From: Trebouxia sp. TZW2008
Lineage: Eukaryota; Chlorophyta; Trebouxiophyceae; Trebouxiales; Trebouxiaceae
Length of the DNA stretch: 64,000 nt
Direction of reading: 5' to 3'
Assembly: GCA_002118135.1 (NCBI GenBank)
Contig: BDIU01000160.1
Span: 1-64,000, forward strand
The position numbers and the translations under genes were made by a program. The stretch's first letter is position 1, and the number at the start of each line of letters is the position of its first letter. Shown one piece after another: positions 37,501 through 47,463 of the stretch. The notes below the pieces were generated by a model. That model was not told the origin of the DNA, did no database searches, and saw nothing but the letters and a program-made list of their open reading frames with translations.

Positions 37501-40500
37501 CTAACACGGTACACCCACTGGTCTTGTAATCGATGCACTGTGCTTGTCATAGCCACGGTATGTGGCTACGAATGGGTGTGTGAGCACTGTGAGCAGCTGC
37601 TGCGCCCAGTGCGCCTTCTGCCAGCACCTCTCTCTGTGTAGAGCATAGCCCAGTCTTGGGAGTGCCCCTCCTGTGGCCAAGCCAATATGGTACAGTGTAA
37701 CACCTGCTGGAAACATAAATTTGTTGCAAGGTCTATGCAATTGAGATGGAGTTGCACATACATGCAGCCGCCCGAGGACAACGCGCAGGTCTCTTGCACA
37801 AGTGCAGCAGCAGTCACCTTTCCCTTGATTGCGGGTACATGAGCAGGCAGCAAATGACAACAGCCCAGCAATAGCATCAGCAGCAGACAAGGAGAAGCAT
37901 CCTCCCCAAAACACATTGTGATCTGATAGGCTGTCACTCACCTTGGTTGTCTGGTTGCAGGTGCATGAGCAGGCAGCAAATGACAACAGCCCATCAATAG
38001 CATCAGCAGCAGACAAGGAGAAGCATCCTCCCCAAAACACATTGTGATCTGATAGGCTGTCACTCACCTTGGTTGTCTGGTTGCAGGTGCATGAGCAGGC
38101 AGCAGATGACGACAGCTTAGCAATAGCATCAGCAGCAGACAAGGAGAAGCATCCTCCCCAAACACATTGTGTTCTGATAGGCTGCCACTCACCTTGGTTG
38201 TCTGGTTGTAGGTGCATGAGCAGGCGGCAAGTGACGGCAGCACAGCAGCAGATAAGGAGAAGCAGGTAGAGAGAATGGGTTTGACTCCAGACTGGATCAT
38301 TCAGGCCACAGCATTCAAGGTGTTCCAGCTTGACCCCCCCACCCCCCAACAGCCCTTCATCAGGGGTTTGCTGGACCCCTGCACCAACAGCATGCTGGCC
38401 CCCAACATCCCAGCAGAGAAGCTGTATGACAAAGTGGTGAGCAGTATATGCGGTGCATTGCAGTGTGGTGCGCTGCAGTGCAATGCCGTGCAGTACAATG
38501 CCGTACAGTGCAACGCAGTTTTGTGCATTGCACAATGTGCATCACACTGTATGCACTGATGTGTACGGACTGCAATACATGCATTGCAGTGTCTACAGTA
38601 AGCCTGTCGCACTGTATGCATTGCAGCTAATGCCATGCTTTGTCACAGGCGCTAGCCAGTCCATATGCTGTGATGCAGCTATACTGTACACAAATAGCTT
38701 GCTTTGCACAGGCATGCCTGTCGTCAGGAAGAACTTTGTTGCATTTTGCCAAATCCCCCTTCTTCACCAGCACACCCACAATCTGGCCTAAGGGCTTCCA
38801 GAATGTCACTCAACTGGCAAACCTTGCCCAACACTTCCAAGCCTCGCAGCTTTCAGATTTGCGTAGTAGCACCTTTGCATGTCATTTGTCCACACTTGTC
38901 CTACTTCCAATGCACTATTCATAGCTGAAATCATTTGCATGGACAAGGCATATATGATGGCTCACTTCACATTCACACATTGGAATCTACACTGCCCTGA
39001 GTAGCACGTAGTAAGCCCTACTAAAGGTTTGATCATCTGGCAGTTGTTTTGACCATAATTTTGGTGTGTGCCGCAGGAGAATGGGCTCAAGTTGAGCAAC
39101 AGCTGGGCTGGCTACCATGTCTTGCTGAACCCAGATTATAGCGCTCAGATCCTGTGGAGGTTTGTCAACAGGGCAATTGACGAGGTGGAGAACAATCAGG
39201 CAAGCCTCAGGAGAAAGGAGATAACAAGGGGTCAACAAGTCTGCGCGTTTAGGCATCATTACAGGAGCCTTTATGAGTAGAAGCAGTCCAATGTCCCCGG
39301 GGCAGCAAACATCTATGACTACCCACATGCTGCACATGTGTCTGTTGCTCATGCAAATATGTGTGACAAACTTGGCCACAGGAGGCGCTTTGTGGACGCT
39401 GTGCTGATGTAGTCTATGTCTGCAGAGGTGTCAGCTATCATTGTTGGTGTGCCATTACTCCACCAACACAGCCTGCTTCCAGCAACTGTGTTAACAAGCA
39501 GTGTTGCTTGTGTGCCCTAACTCAACGCTCAATCCGAGCACTATGACACGCTCTTGAGCAGTTCTGAGCTCTGCGCTGATGCACCCTATCTCTATAGGTG
39601 CCAGCTGTGGTGCTGGTGTGCCGCAACTCCACAGACACAGCCTATTTCCAGCGGCTGCGGCCTTACCCGCGCATCATGCTGCGCCGCCACAAGTGCCTCT
39701 TCAAAGACTATGACAAGACCCCAATTGGCTTTGGAGTGGTGGTCTTCTGCATTGCCAAGAGCAACTGCAGGTGCTCATACTTATTGTGTCTTTCAGTCTT
39801 GATGTATGCGTCATGCAATCCTGCTCCCAGATTGAATGCAGCACACAGAAGATGGTGATCTGCTGTATTGCCAAGAGCAAATGCAGGTGGTGATGTTGCG
39901 TATGAGCTTCAACGCTGTGAATACAGGTCGTTTTGCCCCAGGCTTGTGGAGCACCGCTTGACGGCTTCCCATGGGTGCACTCCTGTGTGAGTGTCACAGC
40001 AGCTTTACAGCAAACAGCATACTTGCAACAGCACAAGCAAGCGCTTGCAAGCAATCACAGAGTACCTGAAGCTGATGATGCTGGTTGCAGGGAGTTGTAT
40101 GAGCGTTTCTTTGATGCATTTCAACTGGAGGGGGAGCCAAACATCCCCATTGATCGCCAGATCATGTCAAGCCCTGAGTTCTATCAGCTGCTGGAGCGCT
40201 TGAGGCAGCATGCTGAGCTGCATCAACGAGATCACTGGTCAGTCATCTTCCTGACCTCTCTGCCTAAACAGTGCTCTCTGCATCATCACTTTTAGCTGAG
40301 ATGGCAGTTCACTGAGATTCTCAAAATTGCCGTGAGTTTCATCAAATGCTGGAGCCCTTGAAGCAGCATGCTGAGCTGCATCAAGCAGACCTTTGGTCAG
40401 TCATATTGTGCTCTAGAACAACCTATAGCCTTGGTCTGGATGGCAGCTTCAAACCATGCCAGATCATGCCTGATTTCAGCCATCTCTCTGTTCTGTCTGC

Positions 40501-43500
40501 ATAAGACTTGCTCAATGTATTGGGGTAGAACAGCAGTTTCAATGGGAGTCCTGAGACCGCTTTGAGTTTAGAACTGCTGAGGCGCTTGAGGCAGCATGCT
40601 GAGCTGCATCAGCGAGACCACTGGTCAGTTCTGCCCTGCCTACATGCACAGTGATCCCAGCTTGACGCAAGTTGGCTTGATGGTGTTGGGCTGCAATGGC
40701 AATTTGAGGCTGTCACGGCAACAGATGCAGTCCTGCGTAGGACTTGCACAGCCTCACGTGGAGCATGTTTGGCATGCCAAAATGGGTATCCGGCTGAGCA
40801 CTAATGCAACCAACTCAACCTGAAGGTTCTGCAATGCGCCAAAGACAAGCAAAGATAATATGCCCGCCATATGCCAGTCTTCTGCTGGCTGCATGGTGCA
40901 TGTCCACCATGCACCATAATGGCATGCCTGCTCAAAAGCAGTGCAGACATTGCAGTATAGCGCAATGTCAGTGCTGCTACATATGCAAGCTCCACCTGAT
41001 GTCTGTGACGCAGGCAGTTTTGTGTGCAGGATTGAGTGCAGCCAGTGTGGCAAGTGGCGCATCATCAGCTATGCCAAGATGACGGAAGCAAAAGATGCTG
41101 ACTGGGTCTGTAGGCTGTTGAGGTAATACAGCCCATGCTGTGAAGCACATAACACAAATCGTGTCAAACATCAATGTTCACTTGACCAAATGATATACGG
41201 ATCCGGTTGAGTCTTGCATCAAGTAGCAGGCCTTTGCCAGCTGTTCAGTGACATCATGCCAGTGTTCACAAAAAGGGGAGCAATAGCTGTCAGCAGCCCC
41301 ATGGTTGCGTACTGTCTAGAGCCACTCATCACTGCCCCTGGGCTGCCTCTTTAGACAAAGGCTCCCTTTATGACGCCTAACGGCGTAGACTTTTCTTTTC
41401 TTGTTTCTTTCCATCACTGCTTGTGCCTCACAGGCCGCCATACAGCAGCTGCCGCACTCCACAGACCAAGAGGGAGCTGATGGGGGTCAGGTATGCAGTT
41501 CAAGGAGTTGATGGCACTGAGAGCCTAGACGAGCTGGCGCCAGAACCCCCAACCCCAAGCTACGCAACCCCTTGCAGCCCACAGCATCCTGACAGGTGAC
41601 CATCTCTTGTGGCTAAGTGCATGCACACAGATTTGCATCTTGCAATTCTGTATGTTTGACTGTTGTAACGTTTTGTGACCAAGGTTCAACGGTGTAATCA
41701 TGCAGCTCACAAAAGCCTCAGAGTTGGCCGTTGAAACTGACTTTGGCTTGTATTGCAATGCTGATGCAAATGATGCCATTGATGAAAGCTGTTGTGCATT
41801 TGATGTGTCATGCGTCAGAACAGCGACAGCAAGTGCTGATTCAAACGCAAGCACTAGCAATACACTTGCCATCCCTAGTATATGATCACTTGAAGATGAC
41901 TAACTGCTAATGCTGTATTGGCAAAAGCCATTCGCTGCTTGCCTGGGTGAATGCATTGCTCTGGGCTGCAGGTCATTGGCAGCATCAACAACGCGGAGTC
42001 AAGCGATGGCGTTTGCAAGTAAGTCAGCTCAGCAGGCTCCTAATGTAGGTGCATTGCCACCAGCAGGATCACAGCTGGTCAGCAGTGACAGCACAGGCAG
42101 CAATGACAGCTGCCAGACGGCTGACGGTCAGCCTACTGTGAGCGCTGCAGCAGCAGCTGCCTTAGACGCTTTGGCTAATTCAAATTTTGAACGCACTGCA
42201 GCTTCAGGCTCACATGCAACAACAGCAGACACAATAGCAGCTGAAGATGATACATCCAAAGCAGACGCAGCAGGCACAGCACACACAGCAGCCACAGCAG
42301 CCGCAGCAGGCATAGCAGGCACGGCAGGCACAGCAGGCATAGCATGCACAGCAGGAGGCACCACTGCTGCTCAGATTGCAGATGTTTCCCATACAGAACA
42401 GCCTCTGGCTCCAAAGGATGCTGTGGTCCCTGGATCAGCAGTGCCTGTTGAGGCTGTGGCACAGTGGGTGCAGCTACCTCAGCACAGGCATCATGGCAAG
42501 ACAACAACAGGGCCTGCCACACCAGAGCAGCCTTGGCAGGTGCTGTGCTGTGCTGTGCTGTGTGTGCTGTGCTGTGCTGTGCTGTGCTGTGCTGTGCTGT
42601 GCTGTGCTGTGCTGTGCTGCGCTGTTCTGCGCTGTTTTTGAATACAAACAGCAATACAAAAAGCAAGGCGCTGTGGCCCCTTGTGATAGCTTATAGCATG
42701 GTATGCCAGTGCTGGCAGCACTAGAGCTGGCCAAAAGTCCAGCAGCATAGCCTTCAGCAACTTGAAATGCAAAGCACCAGAGCCTCTGCCAAAATTGCTC
42801 GCATGGTGTGCAGGTGCTGACAGCGCTAGAGTTGGGAAGGCAGGCAAGGATTGCTGCCAACAGAGCCTTCCTGGCAGGGCTGCAGCTAGGGCCAGAGGCC
42901 ATGAGCAAAGGGCAAATTCGGCCGCTGGAGGTGGCAGATCCCGCCGTTTTGGCGGCAGCCAGGCAGCTGGCAACCTCAGCGGCCCTCAGCCAAGCCAAGA
43001 TCCAGGTGAGTCCAGCAGGTTATAGTTATATAGTGTACCAATTCAAAACTGGTTCAGTAACCTAGTAGCATACTGACAGATCCAGGTGACTGTTCCATGC
43101 CAATCAGCAGCTTATCAGCAAACTGCACAGACATGCTTGCTAAGATCACAGCATTCCAAGTCAAAAGCTGGTCTAGCACATTGACAGATGCAGGTGAATC
43201 TTGCAGATCAATCAGCAATTCAATCATACAAGCGTGCCGGTCACACAGTGTACCAATTCAAACCTGGGATGGTAGACCGGGAGCAGATTGGCAGATGCAT
43301 CTGTCACGTGCAACAGGCCTATGCAAACTGTTCTGCTAATTCAATCTATGATGGCTGAATAGGGTAAAAGGGACGATCAAGCCAAGTCAGCATTTTCAGC
43401 ATATTTGTTGCAAAGGTCAAGCTGCATGTGACTGCCTGCAGCTTGACGATGCCACGAAGCAGCTGGAAGCAAGGCAGAAGCTGAGGGCAAGAGAGGAGGG

Positions 43501-43859
43501 CAGGCTCAGAACAGCCCTAGCTGAGCTGCACAGCCAAGCAACAGGAGATGCTCAGCAAGTGGAGGCAGCCCAAAAGGCTCACCAAGACTTGCTGAAAGGC
43601 CTTCCTGACTACATGTCACCACAAGTGCCAGCAGCCCAACAGGGCAGGGCAGGTTCACATCAGGGCAGGGCAGACACAAATCAGGGCAGGGCAGCAGGAT
43701 CACTGGGCAGGGCAGCTGTATTTGCCCTGCAAAGGCTGCCAAATACAGCAGGCCGTGCAGAGCAACAGCCAAGGAGCGCCGTTGCCATGCTACCAACAAG
43801 CGTCGGCTCAGTGAAGAAGTCAATGGTAGATGTGCAGAAAGCTGCTTCACAATCAGCCA

Positions 43860-43895
<36 letters not shown>

Positions 43896-44229
43896 ACAAG
43901 TCTGGCACCAACAGGCCACATCTTGCGAATCTGCCGCTGCCATGCACTACAAGCTTTCATGCCTCCACTGGCAAAGGTTCTCAGTTTGCTTGCAAGCAGT
44001 CAAATGCAGGCTGCTCACAGCCAGTCTGGAGACCCCCCAAGACACCCCTTCAGGCTGCATGGCCTGACCCCAGGTCACCCTCACAGCCAGCCTGGGGACT
44101 CCCTAAGACGCCCACTCAGACTGCATGGGTCAATCCCAGGTCGCCCTCTCAGATGGTCTTGGATCGGCTAACAAGTCAGAGCCAAGCGTCCGGATCCAGC
44201 ATGCATAGCAGCAGCAAACCAGCAGCAGG

Positions 44230-44268
<39 letters not shown>

Positions 44269-46280
44269 TCCAATGCCCATGTTGTCAAGATCTGGGCACC
44301 ATAGTTCGGCATTAGCAAGAGTTGCAAGCCCTGCACTGTTTCAGGCTCAGCACCTTGGCAAAGCAACAACTGCTGCGTCACCAGCAAGTTGCTGTAAGCC
44401 TATGCACTCAACACAGAGTCAGCAGCAGATGCGAAAGCATGCAGCAGCCACGGGGCTTGGTGCACAGGCAAGTGCACAGCCAGATGTTCAGGCTACAACA
44501 GCAGAGGCTCAAGCTGCAAGCACCAAGCCAGTTGCCTTTGCTGCTCATCTACACAAGCTCCACCTTGCTGCAAGCACCAAGCAGCTTGACTGTAACCCTC
44601 CTCCACAGACACCCCATCTTGACCCAAGCACCCAGCCGCTAGGGCCAGGCGCTCATGCACAGCTGCTGCAGGCACCGTCCTTGCAGCAACCTCAGGCTGC
44701 ACCAGAGACCAAGAGGGGGCAGCTTGTGTATGACCCTGCTCAGCAAAGGCTAGCAGTGGCAACACAGCCCACTGCTGCAAGCTTCAGGTTTGGCACTACC
44801 TACAGCCCAACAACAGCATCCTTGGTCACATCGCCGGTGTCTAAGATTGATGGGCCTAGCATCTGTCAGAGACCATCCAAGCCTGATCACATGCTTGACA
44901 CTGCGCAAGACAAGCCACAGGAGCAACCATTTCTTGGAACGCCCACACCTCAGCGCGTGTTGCCTGCTCGGACAGCCAGTAGTCACTTGCTTGCTCAGAT
45001 GGGCAACAGTCAGTTGCCTGCTCAGACAAACAGCCATCACTTGCATGCAGCAGATCACATGCCCAGCAATGCTCTGGCCAGTGGCACTGGGTCGCCATCA
45101 AAAGCTGAAGCGCACCCAATTTTGCCCCTGTCACCACATGCCAGGCCCCTCCCTGCAAGCCTGCCATTGCCAATCTCACAGCAGATGCATGCGTCACAGC
45201 CCCCATCCAGCAGTGTGCTCAGGCAATCACCACAGCAGCATGCGTCACAGCCTCTGTTCAGTGGCACACTGAATCAGTCGCAGCAGCCAGCAGATGCATT
45301 ACCACAAACCCTGGCCACCCAACAACCCTCTCATGCACCCACAGCTGCCTTTAGCTGCCGTCAGCCTTCAACTGCAAGTGCCATTGCCAGTGCCGTCCAT
45401 CAACCCCCGCTGTGGAGCCTTGGCCAACAGCAGCAGCCCCAGCTGTGGCGCACTAGCCAGCAGCAGCAGCCAAAGTCTTTGACAGCAAACAGGCAACAGC
45501 CCAGCAGCACACATGCGCCGCAGCGCTGGCTGCAACTGCCAGGACCCATGCGCCTTGTCACATCCCAGATCAACACGTGTCATCCATCAGGTAATGTACG
45601 TAAAATTGCTGTACACTCAACTCAGATCCTGTCCGTCTGCAAAAACTGTTTTACATCAACAGAAGACTTAGGAAGTTCTGTTTATGACAGGGAACTCAAT
45701 CCCATCACCAGCCAGTCTGTCGGGCAACCAGTCCCCATCACCATCACAGCAACACAAAGGCAGTTGTTTGTCACCAGCTGCCCCAACATTTGCACCTGCT
45801 GGCATTGGTCCCAATGCTGCCATACTGGGTGCCAGTATTCAGGAGGATGCCCATCAAGCACCCAACACCCATCAAGCACCCAGCACCTCTGATTCATTGC
45901 AGAACGGTTGTGATCATGCTGTCTCTGTGAGCACAACCCAGCTTGCGAACCACTCAGCAATACTGCAGCACCACACGGCTCAAGGACTGACTTCATGCAC
46001 TCCACATTCCGGAAGCCATGACGAGCCTCCAGTGCCCAGGCAGTTGAGCGCTTTCAGCTGTAGTCAAGAGCCAGGTGTAGAGTCATGCTCTGATACTCAC
46101 ACACTGTCCCCGCCAACATGCTCTGACAGCCGTCAACATGCTCTGGCACCCATCAAGCAGCCATGGACATGCTCTGACACTCAGACACAGTCACCAAAGC
46201 TAATGGCTCTGCTTGCTCAGTCTTCAACTCAGAGCAGGCTACACAAGCGTGCTAGCTCAGCCGGAAGCAAGCACTGCTGA
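34502..46280 (+). CDS. PWWP-PHD-Dam-like methyltransferase-CW zinc finger protein
   Basis: Fifteen exons: 34502-34787, 35133-35246, 35636-35774, 36495-36640, 37197-37321, 38212-38436, 39077-39199, 39598-39770, 40091-40237, 41030-41122, 41434-41595, 41972-42539, 42814-43005, 43442-45590, 45691-46280; total 5232 bases, 1743 residues, all phases consistent. Residues about 96-160 form a PWWP-like module (LWVKVRGECDWPVVMW, then VVVRFYGEHSSMWVKPENL). Residues about 220-268 are a complete C4HC3 PHD finger (CYAC, CGHC, HPVC, CPSC). Residues about 285-443 resemble the phage/plant Dam-type N6-adenine methyltransferase fold (GLTPDWIIQA, FQLDPP, GLLDPC, NPDY, VCRNSTDTAYF). Residues about 494-540 are a CW zinc finger (CSQCGKWRI, DWVC, YSSC), which in other proteins reads H3K4 methylation. 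A basic N-terminus (KKRKVIKPGR) suggests nuclear import. The last 1150 residues are Ala/Gln/Ser/Pro-rich and disordered. The intron after 39199 uses a GC donor. Likely role: chromatin reader with a methyltransferase-like core; activity uncertain because NPPY is NPDY. Confidence 0.88.
35315..35372 (+). repeat. Dispersed element, pair with 41338-41404
   Basis: GCTGCCTCT.TAGACA.AGG.TCC..TTAT.ACGCC..ACGGC.TA.ACTTTTC is shared by two introns of the same gene; a weaker third match is at about 63020-63070. The TTATAACGCC part recalls Tigger-like ends. Confidence 0.6.
35499..35556 (+). repeat. Dispersed ~58-base repeat, pair with 61050-61106
   Basis: CTTTAGCCAGCC.(A/G)CAAGGCTGATTGCATGTG then TGGCAATG is present at both places, in introns of two unrelated genes and in the same orientation. 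Confidence 0.7.
36163..36494 (+). pseudogene. Two decayed upstream copies of the exon at 36495
   Basis: Starts at about 36164 and 36334 resemble the real exon start (GCAG|GAGCGCTCTTGTTGAAGCAGCC) and continue through GAGATGAGTGA. The period is about 165 bases. The first copy is broken by a stop (GACTTAG). Both keep the acceptor. Confidence 0.7.
37398..37690 (+). pseudogene. Two dead copies of the PHD-finger exon
   Basis: Copies at about 37398-37508 and 37577-37689 follow the real exon 37197-37321 at a spacing of roughly 190 bases. The first has a one-base loss in the CTGCTCTCTCTG stretch that destroys the frame; the second has a TAG stop and has replaced the key His with Arg. Both still carry the downstream donor (GTACACCC, GTACAGTG). 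Confidence 0.8.
37836..38211 (+). repeat. Three tandem copies upstream of the exon at 38212
   Basis: Units of about 125 bases start near 37840, 37963 and 38088 and match the real acceptor and exon start GTGCATGAGCAGGC at 38212. They share GCATCAGCAGCAGACAAGGAGAAGCA with the real exon, and the intervening GATAGGCTGTCACTCACCTTGGTTGTCTGGTTGCAG is also repeated. Only the 38212 copy continues into the methyltransferase-like coding sequence. Confidence 0.85.
40337..40626 (+). repeat. Two downstream copies of the 3' end of the exon at 40091
   Basis: Stretches at about 40337-40397 and 40563-40624 repeat GAGTT(T/C)...CTGGAGC.CTTGA.GCAGCATGCTGAGCTGCATCA with the donor CTTTG|GTCAG or CACTG|GTCAG. The third copy preserves the READING GACCACTG|GTCAGT end of the real exon. 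Confidence 0.75.
42540..42626 (+). repeat. GCTGT pentanucleotide microsatellite starting at a splice donor
   Basis: About 80 bases of (TGCTG)n with a few variant units. It begins immediately after the codons for PEQPWQ, so that the repeat itself supplies the 5' splice site (CAG|GTGCTGTG). Confidence 0.85.
43864..44270 (+). repeat. Polyalanine-coding GCA/CAG runs
   Basis: Two runs of GCAGCAGCA (43865-43896 and about 44221-44270) encode alanine tracts in the disordered tail of the PWWP-PHD-Dam-CW protein. Between them, PKTP(L/T)QxAWxxPRSPSQ is repeated, giving short proline-rich protein repeats (about 44035-44155). Confidence 0.8.
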
Positions 46281-47463
46281 TGTGTCATTTAGCTAGCTTT
46301 AGCTTCAGCATTTGTTAAGCAGCAAAATCAAAAGGCTGAACCCAGGTCTGTGCAAGGCCAATCTGTTTACAGTAGAAGCTTGACATCACGACGCTCTTTA
46401 TAGTGACAATCACAATATAGCGACGAATCCTCCAAAAACGGTTGGTCTGCAATGTACATGTGTCTAGCAGGAATGCAGTATGCAGTTTGCTAGCTAGTGA
46501 TGCTGTGATGAATGTTGTGCTTGCAGCATGCCAATTGCTTCCTCACCAGATTGCGTAACTCAGAGTTGTTAAACATACACAGCATCTTTCCAATGCCAAT
46601 TTCATGATGTCATGGTCCCTTCAGCATGAGAGTTGTTGTGACACAGGGCCTTGGCTGGATGTGCACTTGAATGTAGCTGCTGTGTACTGCAAGTAAAGAA
46701 GTGGTCAAATTGCAATTGGCAGCAGTGTTCTGTGTCAAATCATCAGTAATGTCAGAGCTGCCACGCTGGCAGGCAACAGCTCTGCATCTGGGTATACCAG
46801 TATGTGCTTGGGCATGTTCATCTGGCTATGAGTTTTGACTTTTGAGCTTGTTGCAGCAGATGTTCGGCTTCCAATTGCTGTTGCTACTGTAGCAACATGT
46901 GTGTAACACACATGTTCCTGCCTTGACACGGCATTCTGGCCTCTTGAAAAACGGGTGAGGGTGTCTGGTGTGGTGTTGGTGCTCAATGCCGCGATGCATA
47001 TACAGCGCCTGCTGTAGGGCAACAATATGACACGCCTTCTTTATGATCAGGCACGAAGGATTTTGAAGCAATTGAGATCATTCTGCTCATTGGCCTATCA
47101 TGGGCAGGAGGATTATCGGGTCTGATGTGCTCGCATTTGCCTGGAATACAAGAGTCTTGGCCCACAACATCGTGGGTACCTGCGCAGTTGCTACCTTGAT
47201 AGCAGCCTATCACTGATACAGATGCTTTGCATCAGCTGGCTACAGTACCTGGCATGAGATCGGCGTTCTTCTTCCCTTGAACTGCCAACAGCTTCCAGTC
47301 AAAGTGCAATTGTCTCAGAGATTGCTCACTACGCTTCACCGCAACAGAACAGCGCTGTTCCAGGACGGCCACCATCTCGCTTGTGGGTGAACGTCATCCT
47401 CGAAGGAAACGCCAGTCTTTTCTCCGAAGCGGGCAGAGTTGTGACTGATGTTCCGAAGCAGGC
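46281..47463. other. Intergenic interval with a transposon-like end
   Basis: About 1.2 kb. CAGTAGAAGCTTGACATCACGACG at about 46371 resembles a Tigger/pogo terminal repeat, but I did not find its partner. No gene is evident. Confidence 0.35.

Noticed and set aside
42175..42998. Long antisense frames over the Ala-rich and GCTGT regions
   Set aside because: Trinucleotide and pentanucleotide repeats keep many frames open; the plus frame has consistent splicing.
43681..45583. Minus-strand and other-frame Leu/Gln-rich frames
   Set aside because: Shadows of CAG/GCA repeats inside the plus-strand exon 43442-45590.
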